Source of the DNA: Bog-473 sp963766995
GTDB taxonomy: Bacteria; Actinomycetota; Acidimicrobiia; Acidimicrobiales; RAAP-2
Length of the DNA stretch: 64,000 bases
Direction of reading: 5' to 3'
Assembly (NCBI GenBank): GCA_963766995.1
Contig: CAVYCE010000003.1
Location: forward strand, 620,001 to 684,000
Part shown: piece by piece, positions 26,088 through 32,988 of the stretch
How positions within the stretch are numbered: the stretch's first letter is position 1
Layout of the letters: each line of letters opens with the position of its first letter
Notes under the pieces: model-generated
What the model was told of the DNA's origin: nothing
Databases searched by the model: none
The model's input: the letters and a program-made list of their open reading frames with translations, nothing else
Translations under genes and position numbers: made by a program

Positions 26088-26662
26088 GCTGACGAGGCTA
26101 GGGCGAGCGGCTTGAGGTCACAGGCAGCGGAGAACTCCTGCGACTCAATGCCCATGGCGACGTTGGAGCGGGCCATGAAGTTGGCCAGCGCAATGAACGC
26201 GGTCAGTTCTACCAGGGCGGCCGGTCCGAGCGCCTCGAGTAACCGTGCCGAAAGCTCGTCGGTCACCGTGGGCGGCGTCTGCGTCATCGCTTCGGCGTAC
26301 TCCATGACATCGCGCTCAAGCGGCGTGAACACATCCGATACGCGCCAGCGAGGCACCTCACGGGCCTTGTTGACATCGAGTCCCTCGTTGTGGGCGAAGA
26401 AGTATCCGAGGTCCAAACAGAAGCTGCACCCGATCAGGCTGGCCGTGGCCATATGGGCGAATGATTTCAGGTTCTCGTCACACCGGTTCCACTTCTGCGC
26501 CTTGCGACCGGCGGCGAAGCTGAAGTTCAGGACCTTGCGGTTGTGCCAGGTCACCCCGACCGGCTCAGGGACCTCTCCGAACATTTTGCGAGACATCCGT
26601 TTCACCAGTGCGCCGTAAAGCCCGGTCAGCTCTGCCTCGGGTATCCGTGTACTGCTTGTCAT
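26084..26662 (-). CDS. Carboxymuconolactone decarboxylase-family protein (ECF41 partner)
   Basis: A 192-residue CMD/AhpD-like protein with the redox-type block ASLIGCSFCLDLGYFFAHNE (CxxC), preceded by an all-helical domain and followed by VPRWRVSDVFTPLERDVMEY. The family catalyses decarboxylation or thiol-dependent peroxide chemistry. ECF41 sigma factors are almost always encoded with a CMD, oxidoreductase or epimerase (COE) protein and drive its expression. The ATG is at 26662, with AGGAGG a few bases before it. It is the first gene of the two-gene operon, 34 bases below the ECF41-type promoter. Confidence 0.9.
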   Translation of the reverse strand: MTSSTRIPEAELTGLYGALVKRMSRKMFGEVPEPVGVTWHNRKVLNFSFAAGRKAQKWNRCDENLKSFAHMATASLIGCSFCLDLGYFFAHNEGLDVNKAREVPRWRVSDVFTPLERDVMEYAEAMTQTPPTVTDELSARLLEALGPAALVELTAFIALANFMARSNVAMGIESQEFSAACDLKPLALASSA

Positions 26663-26695
26663 GATGCCTCCTGTGGTGACGTGCTTTCACCATGA

Positions 26696-26722
26696 GACAC
26701 CGGACACGACTCGAATGTGACA
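26696..26722 (-). promoter_or_regulatory. ECF41-type promoter of the CMD-sigma operon
   Basis: On the minus strand TGTCACA (26722-26716) is followed after 16 bases by TGTC (26699-26696). The known ECF41 consensus is TGTCACA at -35 and CGTC at -10, so one base differs. It lies just upstream of the CMD gene, consistent with autoregulation by the sigma factor in the same operon. Confidence 0.7.
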
Positions 26723-26751
26723 CTTGAGTCGGATTTCGTCGACATTTTGAC

Positions 26752-26801
26752 CTGCTTGCTCGAGTGCACCCGCCATGGATCGGCCCGATCTGGGCACCCT
26801 G
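26752..26801 (+). repeat. Imperfect direct repeat flanking the ECF41 operon, upstream copy
   Basis: Second copy of the ~50-base repeat at 25112-25161, about 80% identical without gaps. In this copy GATCGG-C-CCGATC forms a short palindrome that the other copy lacks. Its role is unknown; the pair may be the scar of a cassette insertion. Confidence 0.6.
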
Positions 26802-26912
26802 CGGCCGACGTGAATCGGCCCTGGTCCGTCACCCATTTGGGTGTTCCGTCGGTCCCGCTCGGTAACCGGCACTGCATCGGGTCCAACTGTGATGCCTTCC
26901 GAAGGCTGCGAA

Positions 26913-27701
26913 CTACACGGGACCAGCAGTCACCCAACCGAACTCCGACGTGATCCTCACGCCCAGGCCATCCACGGAGAGAGGAGAAATCACATCGGCG
27001 AGGTGCTTGCAGAACTCTTCGTAACCGACGGACTCGATCGCCGGTACAGACGGCCCAGCTGCCGCGAGCGCTCGGATGGCAGTCGAAGTATCTGGCCATT
27101 CGTTGACCACGTTCACTGTCCCGCGCTCGAGAGCCCCAAATCCCGCGGCAGTCAACATGCCCTCGATCACATTCTGCGTGTCGCCGAGTTCGGTCGTTGC
27201 CGTGCCATGGCTGGGTGGAGACAACTCGATGACCTTGAGGAAGTAGGGCATCAACCCCAGCCGATCGAACCGTCCCCAAAACGTGAGACCCAAACGGCCA
27301 TCGGGGATCAGTACACGCCTCGCTTCTTGGAGGGCACCCTCGCAGCCTTTCCAAATCCCGTTGAAACTGGTAGCGACATCGAAGCTGTGATCGGGGAAGG
27401 GCAGAGCGAACATGTCCCCGGCTTTAAAGCTCCCACCAGGGGTACGCGCCGCTGCAATCGTGACGAGTTGTTCTGACGCATCGATCCCTGAGACCACGGC
27501 GCCCCTGCGCGCCGCCACTGAGGCAGCGAAGCCCGATCCGCACGCGATGTCAAAGAGGCGTATTCCGGCATCGACGCCAAGTCGATCGAAGAGCACCTCA
27601 TTAGCCGGAAGCGCATATGGCTCCCACAAGTAAGCCCATTCTGTGGCTCGTGCCCCCCAACCCCGCCCAGCCTCTTGCCAGTCCACCTTGCTCGTCGACA
27701 T
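26913..27701 (-). CDS. Class I SAM-dependent methyltransferase
   Basis: A 262-residue methyltransferase. Motif I is IRLFDIACGSGFAASVAARR (~residues 46-65), motif II GAVVSGIDASEQLVTIA, motif III FKAGDMFALPFPDHSFDVAT, then LQEARRVLIPDGRLGLTFWG. It is the Methyltransf_11-type small-molecule family. It diverges from a TetR gene, with phased direct repeats between them (27712-27751), so it is probably under that regulator's control. Substrate unknown. Confidence 0.85.
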   Translation of the reverse strand: MSTSKVDWQEAGRGWGARATEWAYLWEPYALPANEVLFDRLGVDAGIRLFDIACGSGFAASVAARRGAVVSGIDASEQLVTIAAARTPGGSFKAGDMFALPFPDHSFDVATSFNGIWKGCEGALQEARRVLIPDGRLGLTFWGRFDRLGLMPYFLKVIELSPPSHGTATTELGDTQNVIEGMLTAAGFGALERGTVNVVNEWPDTSTAIRALAAAGPSVPAIESVGYEEFCKHLADVISPLSVDGLGVRITSEFGWVTAGPV

Positions 27702-27711
27702 CGGACCTCCT

Positions 27712-27751
27712 TAAACGTACGACCGTGCAACTATGATAAACGATCGTCCGT
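27712..27751. promoter_or_regulatory. Phased direct repeats, probable TetR operator
   Basis: TAAACGTACGACCGT (27712-27726) and TAAACGATCGTCCGT (27737-27751) share TAAACG..CG.CCGT and are offset by 25 bases. They fill the divergent region between the methyltransferase (27701) and TetR (27787) starts; AAACGATCGT within the second is partly palindromic. Position suggests an operator of the adjacent TetR protein. Confidence 0.55.
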
Positions 27752-27786
27752 CTAAGATGCAAGAGCACGTTCGAGTGAGGAGTCCG

Positions 27787-28416
27787 ATGGCCGAGGAGGA
27801 GACCCCCAAGAAGCAAACCCGGGCCCCGGGAGAGCGCTCACGTGCCCGCGTCGTGGAGCAGGCAGCGCAGCTGGCCACGATCGAGGGAATCGAAGGGATC
27901 ACGATCGGACGGTTGGCCGACGCCACCGGCATCGCCAAGAGCAGCGTCTACGCGCTCTTCGGCTCCAAGGAAGAACTCCAGATGGCGACCATCAACGCGG
28001 CACGCGACAGCTTCATCACCGAGGTCGTCGCCCCGGCATTGAATGCGACTGAGCCCGGGCGCCAGCGCCTGCTCGCCCTTTGTGATGGCTACCTCTCTTA
28101 CGTCGAGCGGCGCGTCTTCCCCGGTGGCTGCTTCTTCGTGTCCGCCTCCGCTGAGGTTGGTGGCCGACCCGGACGCGTCCATGACGAGGTCGCTCAGATC
28201 CAACAGCAATGGCGAGACTTGCTCGGACGCGAAGCCAGCGCGGCTGTTGATCGAGGCGAACTTCCCGTTGGCACGGATCCCCAGCAACTCGCCTTTGAGC
28301 TCGGTGTGATCCTGGCTGGAACGAACATTGTCAGCGTTCTTCACGACGATTTGGCTGTGATCGGTCGTGCTCGATCAGCCGTCAAGAGTCGGCTGTTGGG
28401 CAAGGACGCAACGTGA
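27787..28416 (+). CDS. TetR-family transcriptional regulator
   Basis: A 209-residue regulator with helix-turn-helix GITIGRLADATGIAKSSVYA followed by LFGSKEELQMATINAARDSF (~residues 38-78), and a TetR C-terminal domain with GYLSYVERRVFPGGCFFVSA and FELGVILAGTNIVSVLHDD. ATG 27787 is supported by GAGGAG 5-8 bases upstream. An in-frame start at 27733 would place coding sequence over the likely operator. It is divergent from the methyltransferase and followed by a thioesterase 36 bases downstream, and probably regulates both directions. Confidence 0.88.
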   Translation: MAEEETPKKQTRAPGERSRARVVEQAAQLATIEGIEGITIGRLADATGIAKSSVYALFGSKEELQMATINAARDSFITEVVAPALNATEPGRQRLLALCDGYLSYVERRVFPGGCFFVSASAEVGGRPGRVHDEVAQIQQQWRDLLGREASAAVDRGELPVGTDPQQLAFELGVILAGTNIVSVLHDDLAVIGRARSAVKSRLLGKDAT

Positions 28417-28451
28417 TTCCTCGTACCGTCGAACCAGAGAAGGGGCGCTAA

Positions 28452-28916
28452 ATGACTTCATCCAGGTCTCGGCTGAGCATCCAGGAGTCCCTGTTCCCCG
28501 ACCTCACCTGCTTCGGGTGTGGACATGCCAATCCAGACGGATTCCATCTCCGCAGTTATCGGGACGGCGACCTTACAGTGGCGACATTCACGCCGCGCCC
28601 CGAGCACGACAACGGTTTCGGCTTTCTCAACGGCGGAATCATCACGACGGTGCTCGACTGCCACACGGCCGCTGTAGTCATGTGGGAGGCCGACCAGCGT
28701 GGTTGGAAGGCTGAGAAGGGGGCACCCGTTCCGTTCATCACGGCCGGTCTAGAGGTGAAGTTCCTGAGACCGACGCCATTGGGTCCCGTCTTGTCCTTGC
28801 ATGCGGAACCAGAGAAGATCTCCGAATCCGAGATCGTCGTGAATGCGGAAATCGCGTGCGACGAAAAGCAGCGGGCCACGGTGCGCGCACGGTGGCTGCG
28901 ATTTCGTTCTCGCTGA
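28452..28916 (+). CDS. PaaI/hotdog-fold thioesterase-like protein
   Basis: A 154-residue hotdog-fold protein. It carries the CFGCGHANPDGFHLRSY motif seen in a subset of acyl-CoA thioesterases, then the hotdog helix region NGFGFLNGGIITTVLDCHTA (GG plus an acidic residue at the active-site position) and AGLEVKFLRPTPLGPVLSLH. It would hydrolyse acyl-CoA thioesters in the cytoplasm. It follows the TetR gene by 36 bases and may be in its operon. Substrate unknown. Confidence 0.83.
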   Translation: MTSSRSRLSIQESLFPDLTCFGCGHANPDGFHLRSYRDGDLTVATFTPRPEHDNGFGFLNGGIITTVLDCHTAAVVMWEADQRGWKAEKGAPVPFITAGLEVKFLRPTPLGPVLSLHAEPEKISESEIVVNAEIACDEKQRATVRARWLRFRSR

Positions 28917-29132
28917 CTCGGGACGATTCGTCTCCTCGTGGAATGACTGAGGGTGTCCTGATTGGAGGGGCTGAGGTCGCGATCATTCTGGGCTGGACCG
29001 ACGGATGCTTACTGGCCGCGAGCGGTTGGAATCGTTCGTCGCCTTGTCCTCTCGAGCCTCGAAACACGACCCCGACGGTCTCGACTTCAGATTTGGTGTC
29101 GTTCCCACGCTACGAGCGTCTTCACCATCGAG

Positions 29133-29480
29133 TTACCGCTCATCCTCGAAAACGGACACCCCGGCTGCACACTCTGCTTCGATCTCTGTCCAGAACTCAA
29201 GGACCTTCTCCAGCGAGTCGAGGCGACGGCCGATCGAGACGTCGTCGGCCGTCGGTGGTCTGTCGAACTCAGATGCGGCCGTAATCCACTCATCCCAGAT
29301 GGGAACTCGCTTCACTTCGACCTCGGAATCAGAGTACTGCTCGTCTTCGTCTCCCCATGAAGGTGTGGACACGGTCGAGTGTCCAAACATCAGAGCCTGG
29401 ACCGCGACCTCAGACATCGCGAAAAAGAGGCTGTGGCTTGCGCGCACGTTCCGCGCACGACGGCTAATTTCGAGCAGCAT
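29133..29480 (-). CDS. Hypothetical acidic protein at the right end of module 2
   Basis: A possible 115-residue protein (start MLLEISRRARNVRASHSLFF; alternative start at the next in-frame Met, MSEVAVQALMFGH). The C-terminal half (VPIWDEWITAASEFDRPPTA, then SIGRRLDSLEKVLEFWTEIE) looks like folded helical protein rather than a shadow frame, and no other convincing frame covers the stretch. No domain is recognised and no Shine-Dalgarno sequence is clear. It lies next to attachment copy 3, where it may be a trimmed remnant of a mobile-element gene. Confidence 0.4.
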   Translation of the reverse strand: MLLEISRRARNVRASHSLFFAMSEVAVQALMFGHSTVSTPSWGDEDEQYSDSEVEVKRVPIWDEWITAASEFDRPPTADDVSIGRRLDSLEKVLEFWTEIEAECAAGVSVFEDER

Positions 29481-29533
29481 GACGAGAGAAATCGCGAGGC
29501 CCGATTCCGCCGTGTTCCGTCAGTCCTCCCTGG

Positions 29534-29641
29534 TCACAGGACTGAGACACCAGAGACCTGATTGTCGAGCCGGGACCGGCCCACCGCGGCGCCTACCAGC
29601 CTTCCAAGCTGATCATGCCGGTTCGATCCCGGTCGGCCGCT
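29534..29641 (+). repeat. Module boundary: right-end homology plus attachment core copy 3
   Basis: 29597-29641 is identical to the 45-base tRNA-Gly 3' part. The 63 bases before it align without gaps to those before copy 2 (about 46 identical), so modules 1 and 2 share the same kind of right end. The upstream 7 bases do not pair with the acceptor strand, so this is not a tRNA gene. Confidence 0.8.
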
Positions 29642-29676
29642 CCACCTCTTTTGAAGACAGTCTGACCCAGAAGATT

Positions 29677-29698
29677 CCCCACGGACATCCCCACGAAT
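29677..29698 (+). repeat. Tandem CCCCAC arm-like repeats near left end of module 3
   Basis: CCCCACGGACAT followed by CCCCACGAAT, 36 bases after core copy 3, matches 19 of 22 bases of the pair 37 bases after copy 1. The rest of 29481-29879 holds only the boundary repeats and no convincing gene. Confidence 0.5.
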
Positions 29699-29879
29699 AC
29701 GGCGTTGTCATCGGGTTCGCGAACGGTTCGCTGGGAGTGCGGGATCTCCCTGGAATTCAGCCTGTCCGCTCAACCTCGAGACTCTCACGCTCCGGCAACT
29801 CAGAGGCATGCCCCACTTGCGTATTGCGCCCTCAAACTGGGACACCTCGAGTGATCGCCGGATGTCAAAACCCACCTCG

Positions 29880-30150
29880 TCATCGAGTTTGGTTCTCGTC
29901 AGCGATCATGGAGAAGGTGGTGGCAAACCCTTCGAGGAATCGGTCATCGTCGAGTCCAGTTGGTGGGCTTCCGAGTCTCCAGGTCGATCGGCGAAAGTTG
30001 ATGAGGCCACCAATCAGAACGAGAGCGAACCCATCGGTCTCCACATCGAGATTGGCGGCGAGGGCCAACTGACGCAACGCGCCCGAAGCAGCACGGTTGC
30101 CAGCCGGTCGAGGCTGTCCCCGATCGCCGGGTTCGGGATGACGACCTTGG
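29880..30150 (-). pseudogene. Probable TetR-family C-terminal remnant with a frameshift
   Basis: On the minus strand, PNPAIGDSLDRLATVLLRA in one frame continues as LRQLALAANLDVETDGFALV ... LDDDRFLEGFATTFSMIAD in another. Together they look like the C-terminal half of a TetR-type regulator. An in-frame stop (TAG) precedes the first part, and no helix-turn-helix half is present. It sits at the left end of module 3. The family call rests on general resemblance only. Confidence 0.35.
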
Positions 30151-30180
30151 GCTAACGGATCGTCTCGATCAGCCTCTCAG

Positions 30181-30651
30181 CTATTGAGCAGTGGAGAGAT
30201 GTTCGAGTCGCTCGAGCGTCTCCGCCATTCCGGCCAGCCATGCATTGCCGTTGTCCACTGCCTTACGGACACCCTCGGGGGACTCTGTGCAGTCGTACGT
30301 CTCTGTCACCACGGTTGCGTTAGGACCATCTGGGGCAAGGTCGTATCTCCACCGTGATCCGTTCCTGTCGAGTTGGGGGTTTCCAGGTTCCCAAGCGATG
30401 CACCGGTCCGTCTCGAAAGCAACAACCCGGTTGTACATTTCGTAGTCGCCCATTGCCTCGAAGTACATCTTCGTCACGAACACAGCCCCGACACCACCAA
30501 TGACTTCGTTGTTGGCTCCCGGACGAAGCATTGCTGAGCCGTCGAATTCGGGGTGCCGGTCTGGTTGGGCCAAAAGATTGAAGATGACACCGGCCGGAGC
30601 CTCGATTCGTCGAGATACCGATACGGGCTTGCATTCGTCGGTTCCCATCAT
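30181..30651 (-). CDS. SRPBCC-superfamily (polyketide cyclase/START-like) protein
   Basis: A 156-residue START/Bet v1-like protein: VSVSRRIEAPAGVIFNLLAQ, then PDRHPEFDGSAMLRPG, and a C-terminal helix DNGNAWLAGMAETLERLEHL. The fold makes a hydrophobic cavity used for lipid binding, cyclisation or stress responses. The start is one of two adjacent ATGs (30651/30648), preceded by AGGGGAG 4-7 bases upstream. It is divergent from the P-loop gene. Ligand unknown. Confidence 0.82.
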   Translation of the reverse strand: MMGTDECKPVSVSRRIEAPAGVIFNLLAQPDRHPEFDGSAMLRPGANNEVIGGVGAVFVTKMYFEAMGDYEMYNRVVAFETDRCIAWEPGNPQLDRNGSRWRYDLAPDGPNATVVTETYDCTESPEGVRKAVDNGNAWLAGMAETLERLEHLSTAQ

Positions 30652-30856
30652 TGCTCTCCCCTGTCGTGGTGCACTCACCAAGGTAGCCGCCACGACTTCG
30701 AGATCCCAGGGATCAATGGTCGAGAGTGACCCCGTACGCTACAAAACACTTATAACGCCGGTTCGGGGCACTCGTGGCCGGAAAACTCAGGTTAGTCGGT
30801 GCCTTCCCGTGTTGGATCAAGTGAACTTGTGCTGAGCGATGAAGTGAGGACTCACG

Positions 30857-31534
30857 GTGAAAGCGCTGGCCACTGCGAGCCGTAGGATGGAGAATCAGGA
30901 GATGCCCAACCTGGATCACGTGCGATGGGTGGGTGGCGGCAGCGGCGCCGGCAAGACGGCAGTTACCCGCATGCTTACCGAGCGGTTCAAAGTACATCGC
31001 TACAGCACCGACACAACGTTTATCGTCCACGGCGAGCGACTCCAGGCGACAGAAGCACCATTGCTCGATCGGTTTCGCCGCATGAGCTCGGACGAGCGGT
31101 GGGTCAAACATGATCCCGCCACTATGTACGCCACGTTCCCGTGGTTCCACGGGGAGGGGTTCGATTTGATCATCGAGGATCTCCATAAGATGCCGACGGA
31201 CCGCCCGATCCTGGTAGAGGGTTTTCGGCTGATTCCGCACCTGGTGCGGCCCCATGTGTCGAATCGGGACCATGCCGTGTGGCTTGTGCCAACATCGAAC
31301 TTCAGGCAAGCGGCATTCCGTCGGCGACTTGCCGACGAGGCCTTCTGGATGCAAACGTCCGACCCTGACCGAGCTCTCACCAATTTGCTGGAACGGGACG
31401 GGATCTTCACTGATGAGATCGCCCGGGACGCTGCCAGACATCACCTCGAGGTCCTCTATGTCGACGGCACTCAGACCATCGACGACATGGTCACGCAGCT
31501 AGCTTGCCGATTTCGCCTGCAAGAGGTCCCTTAA
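30857..31534 (+). CDS. P-loop kinase-like ATP-binding protein
   Basis: A 225-residue P-loop NTPase with Walker A WVGGGSGAGKTAVTRML near residues 24-40, then a substrate-side region KVHRYSTDTTFIVHGERL, a hydrophobic strand RPILVEGFRLIPHLV and an Arg-rich lid region FRQAAFRRRLADEAFWMQ. This is the layout of small-molecule or nucleoside kinases (AAA_17/33/Zeta-like). GTG 30857 has AGGA 6 bases upstream; ATGs at 30887 and 30902 are alternatives. It precedes an APH-like gene by 42 bases. Substrate unknown. Confidence 0.75.
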   Translation: MKALATASRRMENQEMPNLDHVRWVGGGSGAGKTAVTRMLTERFKVHRYSTDTTFIVHGERLQATEAPLLDRFRRMSSDERWVKHDPATMYATFPWFHGEGFDLIIEDLHKMPTDRPILVEGFRLIPHLVRPHVSNRDHAVWLVPTSNFRQAAFRRRLADEAFWMQTSDPDRALTNLLERDGIFTDEIARDAARHHLEVLYVDGTQTIDDMVTQLACRFRLQEVP

Positions 31535-31576
31535 TAGCAGGGGCGCTCCGAACGGTCCTCGAGGGCGAGTATTCCG

Positions 31577-32350
31577 ATGGCAGTCCCAGCAATAATGGCC
31601 AACGTGGACGAAATGCACGTTGAAGTGGTTGTCGCCCACGACGAGCGCGCAACACTTCGAGTGGGCGACGTCTTTCTAAAGGTGGACGCAGATCAAAGGC
31701 GTACTGATGTCGAAGTCGAGGCGATGGCGATGGCGCCCATCCCGACTCCGGAGGTGCTGTGGCGGAATCCACCTGTGCTCGCGCTCGGTGCCCTGTCTGG
31801 GACAGCTCTCGGCCGCCTCGGCGAACCGTCGACCGCATCGTCGGCGGGATGGTCCGCGGCGGGTGCCATCGTCAAGAGGCTGCATGAGGCGCCGCTGCCT
31901 CCGAACTGGCCCGGGTGGACCCCGGACAAGTCTGCAGCGCGCCTCGACAGCGAATGTGACTGGCTCACGACCAACGGCATTCTTCCTCCGGAAGTAATCA
32001 CAGGTAACCGCCGGATTGCAGAGGCTGTTCTACGACCGTGGACTCCGGTGTTCACGCACGGCGACCTTCAGAGTGCTCACGTATTCGTCGATGGTGACGA
32101 AGTTAGCGGTGTGATCGATTGGTCCGATGCATGCCAAGGCGACGCACTGTTCGATCTCGCCGTGCTGACGCTTGGATACAAAGAGCATCTTAGGGAGGTC
32201 ATCGAAGGCTACGGCACCGATGTCGACCTTGAGGTGATTCGCGGTTGGTGGTCGTTTCGTTGCCTGGTGGCGGTCCGGTGGCTTGTTGAGCACGGTTTCG
32301 ACCCGTCCGCTCCAGGCTGTGAATTCGATGTACTGAGATCCCAATTGTGA
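31577..32350 (+). CDS. Aminoglycoside phosphotransferase-family (APH) protein
   Basis: A 257-residue protein of the APH/choline kinase fold. The catalytic loop is TPVFTHGDLQSAHVFVDGDE (H-G-D) and the metal-binding strand VSGVIDWSDACQGDALFDLA (I-D-W). The upstream N-lobe is short and lacks a clear Walker-like loop, as is usual. Many members phosphorylate unknown small molecules; antibiotic resistance cannot be assumed. It follows the P-loop kinase on the same strand within module 3. Confidence 0.8.
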   Translation: MAVPAIMANVDEMHVEVVVAHDERATLRVGDVFLKVDADQRRTDVEVEAMAMAPIPTPEVLWRNPPVLALGALSGTALGRLGEPSTASSAGWSAAGAIVKRLHEAPLPPNWPGWTPDKSAARLDSECDWLTTNGILPPEVITGNRRIAEAVLRPWTPVFTHGDLQSAHVFVDGDEVSGVIDWSDACQGDALFDLAVLTLGYKEHLREVIEGYGTDVDLEVIRGWWSFRCLVAVRWLVEHGFDPSAPGCEFDVLRSQL

Positions 32351-32459
32351 CGTCTCATTCGGATCGCCCCCTCGTGCCAGGCTCGAAGCGCTTCACCTGT
32401 ACGTCAACGATCCCGAGGGGCGGTTGAGTGTCACGTCTGCGGCTGGCACACTCACGCAT

Positions 32460-32825
32460 ATGACTGACGCAGGGGTGACGCGCCACGAGTTCCTCCGACG
32501 ATTCTACGAATTGATTGACCAAAAGAAATGGGATGAAGTGATCTCGTCGCTGACGGACGATTGTCGATGGCACATATTGGCGAACGATGTTATTTCTGCT
32601 GCGTCTGTCGTCGGACCAGAGGCTGTCGGACAGTGGTTTAGGGCGGCCCTTGGCGGAGTCGAGACGTCACAGGCGATCCAACGGATTGAAGACGATGGTG
32701 TTGCCAGCGTTGTGTTCACGCGAGCGACGGTGACAGCTGACGGGCGGACCACGAGTAGCGCCTGGGTCGACGTCTTCCGATTCGAGGGACCCAAGATCCT
32801 GGAGCACGTCAGTCTCCAGGTCTAA
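32460..32825 (+). CDS. SnoaL-like fold protein
   Basis: A 121-residue SnoaL/NTF2-like protein: FLRRFYELIDQKKWDEVISS, LTDDCRWHILANDVI, then VGPEAVGQWFRAALGG and WVDVFRFEGPKILEHVSLQV, the common pattern of isomerase- or cyclase-like cone folds. ATG 32460 is chosen over a GTG at 32424, which adds an untypical leader. It lies between the APH-like gene and the cyclase-hydrolase gene on the same strand. No substrate suggested. Confidence 0.72.
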   Translation: MTDAGVTRHEFLRRFYELIDQKKWDEVISSLTDDCRWHILANDVISAASVVGPEAVGQWFRAALGGVETSQAIQRIEDDGVASVVFTRATVTADGRTTSSAWVDVFRFEGPKILEHVSLQV

Positions 32826-32988
32826 CTGGGGTCGGGCATGTCCTTGCGTTTCGGGTCATGGTGGACCGACAACAAAAGGTCGATGAGTGAAGGGCCCGGT
32901 ACCTGACCTTGTCCTCGCCATCGAGCGCACCAGGTCCACGAGGGCCTGGCAAGCGTTAGTCTCTTGGAGGCGGATCCCGGAGGCGGAC

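Noticed and set aside
26659..27354. Minus-strand open frame of 231 codons
   Set aside because: Shadow of the methyltransferase in another frame; Arg/Cys/Trp-rich with no motif.
29005..30072. Long plus-strand open frame (355 codons)
   Set aside because: It crosses attachment copy 3 and translates tRNA-derived sequence; composition is Ser/Arg-rich as in shadow frames of GC-rich DNA.
31577..32350. Aminoglycoside resistance gene
   Set aside because: Only the general APH fold motifs are visible; no match to a known resistance subfamily can be claimed.
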